Assembly (NCBI RefSeq): GCF_000744435.1
Contig: NZ_JQLX01000011.1
Coordinates: 1 to 64,000 of the forward strand
DNA from: Hippea jasoniae
Lineage (GTDB): Bacteria > Campylobacterota_A > Desulfurellia > Desulfurellales > Hippeaceae
DNA: 64,000 nt
Direction of reading: 5' to 3'
Shown here piece by piece: positions 46,610-55,540 of the stretch. The notes under the pieces were generated by a model, which saw only the letters and a list, made by a program, of their open reading frames with translations, made no database searches and had not been told where the DNA came from. Position numbers and translations under genes: made by a program. Within the stretch, counting starts at the first letter, position 1, and every line of letters begins with the position of its first letter.

Positions 46610-48086
46610 TTAAACTTTTTATAGCTTCACTTACTAACTTTATAATTTTTACATTATTTAACTTAGATAATTTTGCTTCTATTATATCTTCATAAAGCGT
46701 AGATAATATGAGGATTAAATTGATGTTATTTTTTGTAATTTTACTTTCATCAAATAGCTCAACTTTTCTATTATTTATCATTTTGTTATTTGGCTTGTCG
46801 TCAAAAAAAATTTCAACTTTTAATCTGTCTGAGTCAACATTTTTAAAAAACTTTTTAGTAAATTCTCCTGCCCCAAAAATTGCTATTTTATGATCTTTAA
46901 AATACTCATTTTGTTCTAAAAATCTAATAATCTTTTCAATATAAATATCATCTTTTGAATAGTTGATTTTGTTGCTTAAAATTTTTTTCAATATATTAAC
47001 GTCTGGCACACTTCCCTCGAATTTTTTATTGCACAAAATTTTACATACTTTTAAATTGTAACCTGCTGCCATCATTATTCTAAATTTAAGTACTTCCTCA
47101 TCATTCCAAGCCTGCTTAGGATCGCCATCAAATGCATCTTTTGGTAAGGTTTGCAACCCTCCACAACAATAATTCACCTCACCATCTATATTTATTTGAA
47201 AATGAGTAAAAGGCTGTCTGCAGCGCTGGGTATATATACTTTTATGTTGTTTTAGTTTATTTGAAAGATTATTTAATTTTAAGGATGAAGAACTAAAGTT
47301 CAAGTTCAAATTATATAATGAACATTCATCTTGAAGTTTTTCCAAAAACTCCAAAATTTCATCATCTTCCATATTTGTAAAATTATTTGAATCTAAATCA
47401 GGATGAAAAACAGCTTTAACCATATTTAAAGTTATATTGCTAATACCTAAATTATGTAAAAGTTTTGGAAATTTTAATAAAGATTTACTATTCTGCTTAA
47501 AAAAAACACTCATAATAGAAATCTTATCTCCAAAAACATTATATAAATATTTTAAATTTTCCAAAAATATTTCAAATTTTCCACCTTTTCTTAATGATTC
47601 ATAGATTTCTTTATCGGCTCCATCAGTACTGATGATTATAGATCCAATTTTAAGCTTTGATAATCTAATTATATCTTTCTTCTTTAAAGTTTGAGCGTTT
47701 GTAGATATATGAATAGATTCATAATATTCTTCTAATTCTTCTAAAATTTCAATAAAATAAGGATATAAAAAAGGCTCTCCAGCTCCGCTAAAAGCCAATC
47801 TTTTGAAAGGCCCATTCTTTTTTATAAAATTTATCAATTTTTCTTTAGAATTTATTTTTTTATCAAAGATAGAAATTTTACTGCCATAGTGATTAAAACA
47901 AAATGGGCAGTCTAAATTGCAAATAGTGCCAACATCTAACAAAACAGTTTCTGGTGGCCATGGCAATGTTGCTGCTTCTTTTAACTCATTTATTTCTTTT
48001 TTTGTATAATTTTCGCTGAACCTTTTCCAATCATCATCAATATATGAATATGGCATCATAAAATAATCTCTTGTTTTCTTTTTCAT
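46599..48086 (-). CDS. Radical SAM protein with C-terminal IDDxK module
   Basis: The 495-residue protein has the motif CNLDCPFC (cysteines 56, 60, 63), GAGEPFLYPYFIEIL and a SPASM-like region (CRQPFTHFQINIDG, CCGGLQ, CKILC). The last ~103 residues are the Rossmann-like module (IAIFGAGEF at 401-409 and FFDDKPNNK). The catalytic core and the module are clear; the substrate is unknown. Of the six radical SAM proteins of the locus it has the clearest module fusion. It overlaps neighbours by 11 and 4 bases. Confidence 0.83.
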   Translation of the reverse strand: MKKKTRDYFMMPYSYIDDDWKRFSENYTKKEINELKEAATLPWPPETVLLDVGTICNLDCPFCFNHYGSKISIFDKKINSKEKLINFIKKNGPFKRLAFSGAGEPFLYPYFIEILEELEEYYESIHISTNAQTLKKKDIIRLSKLKIGSIIISTDGADKEIYESLRKGGKFEIFLENLKYLYNVFGDKISIMSVFFKQNSKSLLKFPKLLHNLGISNITLNMVKAVFHPDLDSNNFTNMEDDEILEFLEKLQDECSLYNLNLNFSSSSLKLNNLSNKLKQHKSIYTQRCRQPFTHFQINIDGEVNYCCGGLQTLPKDAFDGDPKQAWNDEEVLKFRIMMAAGYNLKVCKILCNKKFEGSVPDVNILKKILSNKINYSKDDIYIEKIIRFLEQNEYFKDHKIAIFGAGEFTKKFFKNVDSDRLKVEIFFDDKPNNKMINNRKVELFDESKITKNNINLILILSTLYEDIIEAKLSKLNNVKIIKLVSEAIKSLNDQ

Positions 48087-49189
48087 TTTCTGTTCCCGTA
48101 ATAAATTCCAAACATCTTAATTCCTGACCATAAAAAACCTTCGTTGCATACTATCCATAACTTATAATCAGGTTCAATTTCTTTAATAAATTTCGGGATT
48201 TCATAAATATCCTCTGGTTTATGATATAAACATATTGCTAACTTTGGTTTACATTTTTTTATTAAATTTTTGGCACCTTTTAAAGCTTTAAGCTCATAAC
48301 CTTCTATATCCATTTTAATAAAATCTACATGTTCTAAAATATCATCTAATTTTACAGTTTCAACTTTCATATCAGTTTCATAATCTACAATCATGCTGCC
48401 ACCTGAACTTTCAACAAAAAATTTTGTGCTGTTACTATCTCCCAAAGCCTTGTTAAAAATAACAATATTTTTAATTTCTTTTGTTTCCTCTTTAATTCTG
48501 TTAAAGCTATCTTTATTTGGTTCAAATCCGTAAACAGTATTGTTCGTATATTTTGCAAAATTGGTTATTTGCTGTTCCCAACCATAAGAAGTACCTGCAT
48601 CAACAACTATATCATTCTGCTCTATAATAACATCATTATAAAAATACAAATTTTCGATCTTGGTTAAAGTCTGAAACTTTGCATTCAGATCATATGGATA
48701 TCCTTTTGCGATCATTTCCTTCGTTTTATTTAAATAATCAAAAGGATAACCTCTCAATAGAAATTCCTTAAAACAATTTGGCTCAAAATATTTTAATGCT
48801 TTATCTATATAGTGTTTGTTAGCAATATTTGGAACGCCATAAGCTTGAGTAATTATCTGTGCCATAAATAATTCTATAGAATCAACTTCTTTATATCCCT
48901 TTTTGTAACACTTTGCTTTTAATTTTGTAATTAAAGCTTCATTGTTTGGTTCTACTGCTAATATTACTTTTTCATCTAATAATGGAGCATCTTCGATTTT
49001 ATAACAATACTCACACTTTTTATAATCATCAATAAAAAATAAAACTTCGCATCCCATATCATCCAGCATTTTAGATAAAGCTATCCCTAAATCTCCATAA
49101 GGATAAATTATAACTCTATTTTTCGGAATATTATCTTCAATCCATTTCTTAAAATATTTTCTATAATACAATTTATTCTTCCTTAACAA
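48083..49189 (-). CDS. FkbM-family methyltransferase with N-terminal IDDxK module
   Basis: The 368-residue protein has the shared module first (about 23-108: RVIIYPYGDLG at 25-35 and FFIDDYK at 51-57). The FkbM methyltransferase domain follows (DAGTSYGWE at about 197-205, YGFEPN, and MDIEGYE at 292-298). FkbM enzymes O-methylate sugars, usually in glycan loci. That the module stands at the N-terminus here and at the C-terminus elsewhere supports it being an independent unit. Confidence 0.88.
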   Translation of the reverse strand: MLRKNKLYYRKYFKKWIEDNIPKNRVIIYPYGDLGIALSKMLDDMGCEVLFFIDDYKKCEYCYKIEDAPLLDEKVILAVEPNNEALITKLKAKCYKKGYKEVDSIELFMAQIITQAYGVPNIANKHYIDKALKYFEPNCFKEFLLRGYPFDYLNKTKEMIAKGYPYDLNAKFQTLTKIENLYFYNDVIIEQNDIVVDAGTSYGWEQQITNFAKYTNNTVYGFEPNKDSFNRIKEETKEIKNIVIFNKALGDSNSTKFFVESSGGSMIVDYETDMKVETVKLDDILEHVDFIKMDIEGYELKALKGAKNLIKKCKPKLAICLYHKPEDIYEIPKFIKEIEPDYKLWIVCNEGFLWSGIKMFGIYYGNRK

Positions 49190-50306
49190 AACTCAAATAT
49201 ATTTGTCCTCTACCAAATAAAGGCTTTAAAAATTTCATATCTCTAACCTCATCTGGTGATAAATTCTCTTTTTTACTTAACTTTATAAATTCATGTATAG
49301 CTAAAGAAAGATTTTTATCAACTTGTTTCAAATTATTGGATATTGCTTCTAATATCTCTATCATCTCTCTTTTCTTATTTTGATTATCATTTTTTTCTAA
49401 TGACTTAACTATCAAAATTAACCTTTTACATAACATTGAAAGTTCTATATTTTCCTTTTCTTCTCTTTCTCTATATATTTTCAAGTAATTTATAAAATTA
49501 TGTCTAATTGAATTAAATTGTTTTATAAAGTATTCATTATATTCTGTAGGCTCAATCGGAAGACTTTTATACCATCTAAAATCTTGAAAAATATTCGGAC
49601 TTGCCCCATAAAAAAAATAATCTCTCTTAAAAAATCCAATGGCATCTACAATGCTAAAAGTGTGATTATATATTGCGTCACAAATCAAATCAGCACACCA
49701 ATCTTCATATTTCCTTGTCATACCTTTTATACTATCTAAATGAGGGGTAAAAGCTCTAACCAAGATGTTAATTTTTCCTTCAAAATTTTTCTCATTTTTT
49801 ATAAGCTCATTTGCTAAATATCTTCTTAAAATTTCAAAAAACATTGAAATCTCATCAGCAACAGTAATAACCAAAAAACCATCTTTTTTTACAAAGTTTG
49901 ATAATCTTTTTAAAAAAGATTCTCTATTAGACAGTCCTTGAATTAATCCTTCACACAAAACAATGTCAAACTTATCCTTACAATCAAAATCTTCTAATAA
50001 TATATTATAAAACTCAACATTATCTTTAAATCCTCTCTTATTAAAATTATCTAATAATTCATTAAATCCTGCTTTATTTGGTTCTATTAAAACATATCTG
50101 CTTGGTTTCATCAAATAAGTAGCTAATGAATTGTATCCTCCACCAGATCCAACCTCTAAAACATCTTTACCTTTAAACAACATCTTAGGTAAGCCCAATT
50201 GTCTATATAAACCTTCCCTTCTTTTACAATGTATATCAAAATTATTAATATTTTGCCTCACAGGAGAAATCTTATATTTTTCGTAAAATGCTACATACTC
50301 ATTCAT
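49173..50306 (-). CDS. SAM-dependent methyltransferase
   Basis: The 377-residue protein has motif I EVGSGGG (51-57) preceded by LFKGKDVL. It continues IEPNKAGF and DIVLCEGLIQGLSNRESFLKRL as in class I methyltransferases. The C-terminal ~150 residues are helical and unusual. It overlaps the FkbM gene by 17 bases. Together they suggest at least two methylation sites on the glycan. Confidence 0.83.
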   Translation of the reverse strand: MNEYVAFYEKYKISPVRQNINNFDIHCKRREGLYRQLGLPKMLFKGKDVLEVGSGGGYNSLATYLMKPSRYVLIEPNKAGFNELLDNFNKRGFKDNVEFYNILLEDFDCKDKFDIVLCEGLIQGLSNRESFLKRLSNFVKKDGFLVITVADEISMFFEILRRYLANELIKNEKNFEGKINILVRAFTPHLDSIKGMTRKYEDWCADLICDAIYNHTFSIVDAIGFFKRDYFFYGASPNIFQDFRWYKSLPIEPTEYNEYFIKQFNSIRHNFINYLKIYREREEKENIELSMLCKRLILIVKSLEKNDNQNKKREMIEILEAISNNLKQVDKNLSLAIHEFIKLSKKENLSPDEVRDMKFLKPLFGRGQIYLSFVKEE

Positions 50307-50308
50307 TT

Positions 50309-51382
50309 TTATACAAATCCTAAATGTTCTTTATCAATATTTAAATATTCTAAAATCATTGTATTTTTTTCATTTGCAACGCAATGGTGATTACAAACTT
50401 TAGAGGGATTAATTTTGAAGAATTTTTCTTTATTATTGAACCAAAACTCTTTAAAACTAACATTCTTTATACTTCCAATCAAACCATCTTCTAAGTTATA
50501 TGCTTTATCCTGACAGGGATAAATATTTAAATCTGCGCCTATGACAGGTAAAATTTGTAAATAAGGACACCAATCGTAATTTTTTTCAAATGAATCTAAT
50601 TGGGTGTGATAAGCATCAAACACTTCAAAATTATCATCTTCAAGCTCTATTTTAGTTTTTATAGCCAATTCTTTTGCTTTATCAAAAAAAGAACTATGGT
50701 ATTCGTTATTTTTTCTCCCGGAATTATCCACAATACAAGGAGCTATTTTGAAACTATCTACACCTAAATTTTTCATTAGTTTTGCAAAGTCATAAATATA
50801 TTTATAATTATTTTTATCGACAATATAACTAATTCCTAAAATGCATTTTCCGCCAATTTTTTTAAAGTTTTCAATGTTTTTTAATATTTTTGTGAATTCT
50901 CCAATTTTAACATTTCTATATTTTGAATAACTTTCATCATCCCAACCATCTATGGATATCCTTAACCAAGTTGCATGATGAGCAAACAATTCAGCTATTT
51001 CACCTTTTAATTTACTTCCATTAGTTAAAGAAGCAAATGCAATTTTGCTTTCAATAATCTTTTTTACCGTTTCTAAAAAGTATTCATAGACAAATGGCTC
51101 TCCACCGCCACTGAAAGTAATTGCTTTAACTCCCATATCTTTACAATCTTCAATTATTTCAAACATCTTATCTTTTGGTATAGAATCTCTAATATTCATA
51201 TCTTTGCCTAATTGAAGATTATCTGCTCTGTAGGCACAATACCAACAATTATGGTTGCATCTATTCGTAGGTTTTATTCTGATATGAATTGGAGGTAAAA
51301 TCTCTTTTGTGCTTTTTGGTAAGGATGCTAATTTTTCTTTATAATAGAAAATTTTATACTTTGAATACTTTCGATTCATCAT
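50309..51382 (-). CDS. Radical SAM protein (SPASM-like), paralogue C
   Basis: The 357-residue protein has CNHNCWYC (cysteines 42, 46, 49) and a clear SGGGEPFVYEYFLETV segment. A SPASM-like C-terminal region (CPYLQILPVIG, YPCQDKAY, CNHHCVA) follows. The N-terminal HIRIKPTNRCNHNC resembles paralogues A and B. It starts 55 bases after the preceding methyltransferase gene. Reaction unknown. Confidence 0.85.
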   Translation of the reverse strand: MMNRKYSKYKIFYYKEKLASLPKSTKEILPPIHIRIKPTNRCNHNCWYCAYRADNLQLGKDMNIRDSIPKDKMFEIIEDCKDMGVKAITFSGGGEPFVYEYFLETVKKIIESKIAFASLTNGSKLKGEIAELFAHHATWLRISIDGWDDESYSKYRNVKIGEFTKILKNIENFKKIGGKCILGISYIVDKNNYKYIYDFAKLMKNLGVDSFKIAPCIVDNSGRKNNEYHSSFFDKAKELAIKTKIELEDDNFEVFDAYHTQLDSFEKNYDWCPYLQILPVIGADLNIYPCQDKAYNLEDGLIGSIKNVSFKEFWFNNKEKFFKINPSKVCNHHCVANEKNTMILEYLNIDKEHLGFV

Positions 51383-51437
51383 ATTATTTTTAACTTTTTA
51401 GTTTTCCAATTCCTCTCAAAATAAGCCATTACATTTC

Positions 51438-52100
51438 TTACTCAAAATAGATAAACTCATAATCGCCGCTATATCCAAACTCCTTATACAACCAGATCCA
51501 CTCATCAGGCCTAAAAAAGCATTCACAGGTTAATGCCCAGCACTGCAAATTAAAAAGCTCTCTTTCGTTTCTATAGCTCTCAACCACAATATATTTATTT
51601 TTCCCTACTCTTTCAATTTCTTCTAAAGCAGTTTTTAAATCATAGATTTTCAAGTTATGTAATGTCGTTATTGAAATAACTAAATCAAACTCATTATCGC
51701 CAAAGGGGTAAACATCAGCTGCATCGTATACAAACAAATTATCTCTAATCTCTTCTTTTGCATTATCGATTGCATACTTACTTATATCAAATCCAGCAAC
51801 CTCAGCACTTGGAAGTAATTTTTTCAATTCATAGAGTAAAAACCCTTTTCCACATCCAACATCTAAAATTCTACATCCATCTTTTAGATCGTATTCCTCT
51901 ATCAAGTCCTTTGCCACAATTTGCCATCTACCGTCATATTTATATCCGCCGTAGCCGTATCTTCTATCCCCATCCCAAAAATTCTTATCGTACTTTCTTG
52001 CCTCTATCATACATTCAACTTTATTATCAATCATTCTTGAGATGTAATCTCTCTTTGTTCTCTTATGAAGTTTATTTACTATATTTAAAAACCTACCCAT
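51438..52100 (-). CDS. SAM-dependent methyltransferase
   Basis: The 220-residue protein has motif I DVGCGKG (80-86), AGFDISKYAIDNAKEE and DLVISITTLHNLKI, a small class I methyltransferase. The C-terminus (FFRPDEWIWLYKEFGYSGDYEF) is typical of sugar methyltransferases. It overlaps the next gene upstream by 8 bases. Confidence 0.88.
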   Translation of the reverse strand: MGRFLNIVNKLHKRTKRDYISRMIDNKVECMIEARKYDKNFWDGDRRYGYGGYKYDGRWQIVAKDLIEEYDLKDGCRILDVGCGKGFLLYELKKLLPSAEVAGFDISKYAIDNAKEEIRDNLFVYDAADVYPFGDNEFDLVISITTLHNLKIYDLKTALEEIERVGKNKYIVVESYRNERELFNLQCWALTCECFFRPDEWIWLYKEFGYSGDYEFIYFE

Positions 52101-52950
52101 CTTTTTTCTCCTTTTCTACATAATCTTCTAAAGCTTCTTTCCAATTCCGTAAAGGCTCTAACTTGTTAGAAGTTAATCTGGTATCAAGTGGCTTTTTACC
52201 TTTCTCGTATTTCGAAAAATCTTTGGCTTTTGCTCTATTAATAGTGACATCATCTATTCCCATAAGGGTAAAAAATTGTTTTGCAAAGTCGTATAAACTT
52301 GCGCCATCGCCACCATTAAAGATATGATAGATACCAAATTCTAATCTATTTATTACTATTTCTATCATCTTTACGGCAACATCCACATTATATGATGGCA
52401 TACTAACAATGTCATCAGCAATATTTAAAACCTTTTTACCGCTTTTATAAAGATTATACATCTTTTCAATAAAGATATTTCCTCTATTTTTTCTTTTTCC
52501 AAATAGTATTGGTATCCTGAAGATATAATATTTTGAACATAAATTCCTCACCATTAATTCGCCGTTGAACTTTGTAAGTCCATACATGTTTAATGGATTT
52601 GGAGTTGAATTTTCATCATATGGCGGATTTTTTCCATCAAATATGGCATCTGAACTAACTTGAGCCAAAACATATCCATTTTCTTCACAAAAAACAGCTA
52701 AATTTTTAACAGCAAGCGAGTTAACCTCAAAGGCTTTTGTAGGATTTGCCTCGCAAGGTTCAACACCCAAATAAGCAGCCGTATTTATCACAATATCAGG
52801 GCAAAAGGATTCTATTTTTTCAAAATCATCAATATGTGTAATATCAAAATCTCTGTGCAATAGAGGCAGGCATTCAATACCCAGGCTGTTTAGTTTATCA
52901 ACTATGGCATTTCCAACCAGCCCATTTGCACCAATTACACACACCTTCAT
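52093..52950 (-). CDS. dTDP-4-dehydrorhamnose-reductase-like SDR (RmlD type)
   Basis: This is an NAD(P)-dependent reductase of an activated keto-sugar. The 285-residue protein has the Rossmann start VIGANGLVGNAIV (5-17), INTAAYLGVEPCEANP and the YGLTKFNGE catalytic Tyr/Lys motif. Other rml genes are not seen in the window, so it may act on another keto-sugar, perhaps the transketolase product. It overlaps the transketolase C subunit by 4 bases. Confidence 0.85.
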   Translation of the reverse strand: MKVCVIGANGLVGNAIVDKLNSLGIECLPLLHRDFDITHIDDFEKIESFCPDIVINTAAYLGVEPCEANPTKAFEVNSLAVKNLAVFCEENGYVLAQVSSDAIFDGKNPPYDENSTPNPLNMYGLTKFNGELMVRNLCSKYYIFRIPILFGKRKNRGNIFIEKMYNLYKSGKKVLNIADDIVSMPSYNVDVAVKMIEIVINRLEFGIYHIFNGGDGASLYDFAKQFFTLMGIDDVTINRAKAKDFSKYEKGKKPLDTRLTSNKLEPLRNWKEALEDYVEKEKKDG

Positions 52951-53840
52951 TTTGTTGCGCCGCTATTCATTATTTCTAAAATCCTTTTGCCTACACTATT
53001 CCCATCTATTTTATAGTATTTTCTCAAATAATCTCTATTGCCAATCTTGTGTATATATTCATTTTTTATACCAAATTTATATACCCTTTTATTAACCCTA
53101 TCCCTCAATAAACTTCCAAAACCGCCATTTACAAAATGCTCCTCAAGACTAAAAACATACTCATACTGTCTTAAAAATTCCTCCCAATCAAAATCGCTGT
53201 TTATAAATGGAACCGTTACAACATCTATATCAATTATATCTAAAATCTTTTCAACCTCATCCACAATAGAGCCATGAACAAGCAAAACGGCATTTGAGTT
53301 TGACTTGTTTATATAGTTTGGCTTTGTTATATCAATATCTTTTGTATGTAAAATTTTATCTCCGCTTTTTGCTATTCTTATATAGCTTGGTTTGTTTGAA
53401 GCAATCGCATATCTTAAACATTCTATCCCCTCAGCTGGATCAGCTGGTGAAAATATCTGCAGATTTGGCAAAGACAGAGCAATTGTAATATCTTCTACAC
53501 TGTAGTGGGTCATGCCTGCTGGAGCATAGGTGATACCGCTTCCAATCCCTATTAAAACAACAGGCAATTCCTGATAGCAAATATCGTTTCTAACCTGCTC
53601 ATAACACCTCATTAAAACAAACGGGATAATATTATAATAAAACACCTTATGACCATTTAAAGCCAAACCGCTAACAATTCCAACGGTAGCCTGCTCATTT
53701 ATTCCTGTATTCAAAAACTGTTGCGGCAACTGTTTTTTAAACTCATCCCATACACCAAAACCAGCATCTCCCACTATCAAAAAACCATTTTTATCCCTTT
53801 TGCAGAATTCAAAAATCTCATTTGCAATTCTATTTCTCAT
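52947..53840 (-). CDS. Transketolase-like C-terminal subunit
   Basis: The 297-residue protein covers the pyrimidine-binding and C-terminal domains of a two-subunit transketolase. It has NTGINEQATVGIVSGLALNG with the Glu that activates thiamine diphosphate. GSGITYAPAGMTHYSVEDI and IFSPADPAEGIECLRYAI follow. It pairs with the N-terminal subunit upstream (53844-54620, three-base gap). Such pairs in glycan loci transfer a two-carbon unit or make unusual sugars; the exact reaction is not known. Confidence 0.87.
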   Translation of the reverse strand: MRNRIANEIFEFCKRDKNGFLIVGDAGFGVWDEFKKQLPQQFLNTGINEQATVGIVSGLALNGHKVFYYNIIPFVLMRCYEQVRNDICYQELPVVLIGIGSGITYAPAGMTHYSVEDITIALSLPNLQIFSPADPAEGIECLRYAIASNKPSYIRIAKSGDKILHTKDIDITKPNYINKSNSNAVLLVHGSIVDEVEKILDIIDIDVVTVPFINSDFDWEEFLRQYEYVFSLEEHFVNGGFGSLLRDRVNKRVYKFGIKNEYIHKIGNRDYLRKYYKIDGNSVGKRILEIMNSGATK

Positions 53841-53843
53841 TTA

Positions 53844-54620
53844 CTATTCAAGCTCCTTCAAAGCCTCTTCTAAAAGCTCATCGGTAACCACAAAATAATG
53901 CCACTTAAGCTGGTTTTCCATAAAACTAACGCCTTTGCCTTTAACAGTATCACAAATTACAGCTTTTGGTTTTGAGGTTTTAATTTTTAAGGTTTCCTCA
54001 ATTTCTTTATAGTTATGTCCATCTATCCTGAACACATCCCAATTAAAGGCTTCAAATTTTTTATCTATCGGCTCATAAGAAAGCAGCTCACTTGCCCTGC
54101 CATACCCTTGCAGATTATTTCTATCTATAATTATCGTTAAATTATTCAAGCCAAGATGCGGTGCAAGCATCGCTGCCTCCCATACACTACCCTCTTGAGA
54201 TTCCCCATCACCCATTAAAACATAAACCTTTCTATCGCTCTCTTTTAACCTAAATGAATAAGCCATTCCGCAACCAATCGGAAAACCATGCCCTAAACTA
54301 CCAGCGCTTATTTCAATATACTTATTTGAGGCTCTATCTGTATGAGCAGGCAAAACCCCTCCATTTTGATAATAGCTCAACAATTCATCTTCTTTTAAAA
54401 AACCTTTTTCATACAAAGTTGCATACAATGCCATAGCCGAATGGGCTTTGCTTAAAATAAAAATATCCCTTTTTTCATAGTCTTGCAATCTTAATATTTG
54501 GAAATACAGCACAGTCAAAATATCAACCACGCTTAATGCAGAGCCAACATGCGGTGATTTTGAGAGATTTGCAATTTTAAGAATATTTTTTCTAATATTT
54601 TTAGCGTGCTGTTCTATCAT
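53844..54620 (-). CDS. Transketolase-like N-terminal subunit
   Basis: The 258-residue protein carries the thiamine diphosphate/Mg site: GDGESQEGSVWEAA with Gly-Asp-Gly at 137-139 and IIIDRNNLQGYG about 30 residues on. The histidine motif ILSKAHSAMALY and HGFPIGCGMA also match transketolase. It forms one enzyme with the gene downstream and overlaps the GT9 gene upstream by 4 bases. Confidence 0.9.
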   Translation of the reverse strand: MIEQHAKNIRKNILKIANLSKSPHVGSALSVVDILTVLYFQILRLQDYEKRDIFILSKAHSAMALYATLYEKGFLKEDELLSYYQNGGVLPAHTDRASNKYIEISAGSLGHGFPIGCGMAYSFRLKESDRKVYVLMGDGESQEGSVWEAAMLAPHLGLNNLTIIIDRNNLQGYGRASELLSYEPIDKKFEAFNWDVFRIDGHNYKEIEETLKIKTSKPKAVICDTVKGKGVSFMENQLKWHYFVVTDELLEEALKELE

Positions 54621-55540
54621 ATCATACCTTTTATCTCTTCTATTAAATCATCAATATCAAACTCATCCATACAAAACTTTTCATACTCACAGACCGCTTT
54701 ATAACAAGGCATTTTAGGACAACTGCTTTTTGGGGTTAAAAACTTAACATCTCCGTAAGGATAAATTTCGCTATAATCTGTAGGTCCAAACAAACCAATA
54801 ACCCTTTTGTTTAGAGCCATTGCAAGATGAAGACCCAGGCTATCCTGTGTTACAATCAGCTTTGACTGATTAATCCAATCAATATACTCCTTCAAATTAT
54901 TAAGCCCCTTTTGCCAATCAACTCTATATCCCAACTTAGTCAATTTATCGTATAATTCATTCCATTTTTCTTTACTCATAGCCTTTGTAGGCCATTTCAA
55001 ACCAACTTTATAATTAAGACCTACATCAAAAACCTCTTTTGTTTTTGGCTTATATCCAAGGGAATATCTCTGTTTTTTCCATTCAAGACCCAAATGCTCA
55101 ATCAAAATCTTTTGCCAATAATCTTTTTTTGCACTTTTATTATTAATATAATCCATAAAACTCACTTTTTTCTCATATTCGGTTATTTCAAAATCATTTC
55201 CAAGTCTAAAGCCGAATTTCCTCCATGCATCTATCATATCAGCCAATGCACAGATTCCAGGGTGTTTTTCTAAATTAATAACAATATCAAACCGCTCTCT
55301 AAGCAACAAAAATCCCACAAACTCATCCCATATAATAAGCTTATCGATATACGGATTGCCCTCGACAAGTTCAGCAGACTTCTCATGCGTTAAAAATATT
55401 ATTTTACTATTCTTGTATTTTTCTTTTAATGCTTCAAGTATAGGGGTTGTTCTTATAACATCACCTAAAGATACAACTTTTGAAACTTCTTTGTCTAAGG
55501 TTTCAGAATATCCAAGCTCTATAATCAAGATCTTCATCAT
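54617..55540 (-). CDS. Glycosyltransferase family 9 (heptosyltransferase-like)
   Basis: The 307-residue protein begins MMKILIIELGYSETL, then LGDVIRTTPILEALKEKY, the usual start of LPS heptosyltransferases. The donor-binding region GPTDYSEIYPYGDVKFLTP follows. It ends with cysteines SSCPKMPCYKAVC, as in some GT9 proteins. It likely adds heptose or a related sugar. With the transketolase pair it fits a lipopolysaccharide or similar glycan. Confidence 0.87.
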   Translation of the reverse strand: MMKILIIELGYSETLDKEVSKVVSLGDVIRTTPILEALKEKYKNSKIIFLTHEKSAELVEGNPYIDKLIIWDEFVGFLLLRERFDIVINLEKHPGICALADMIDAWRKFGFRLGNDFEITEYEKKVSFMDYINNKSAKKDYWQKILIEHLGLEWKKQRYSLGYKPKTKEVFDVGLNYKVGLKWPTKAMSKEKWNELYDKLTKLGYRVDWQKGLNNLKEYIDWINQSKLIVTQDSLGLHLAMALNKRVIGLFGPTDYSEIYPYGDVKFLTPKSSCPKMPCYKAVCEYEKFCMDEFDIDDLIEEIKGMI

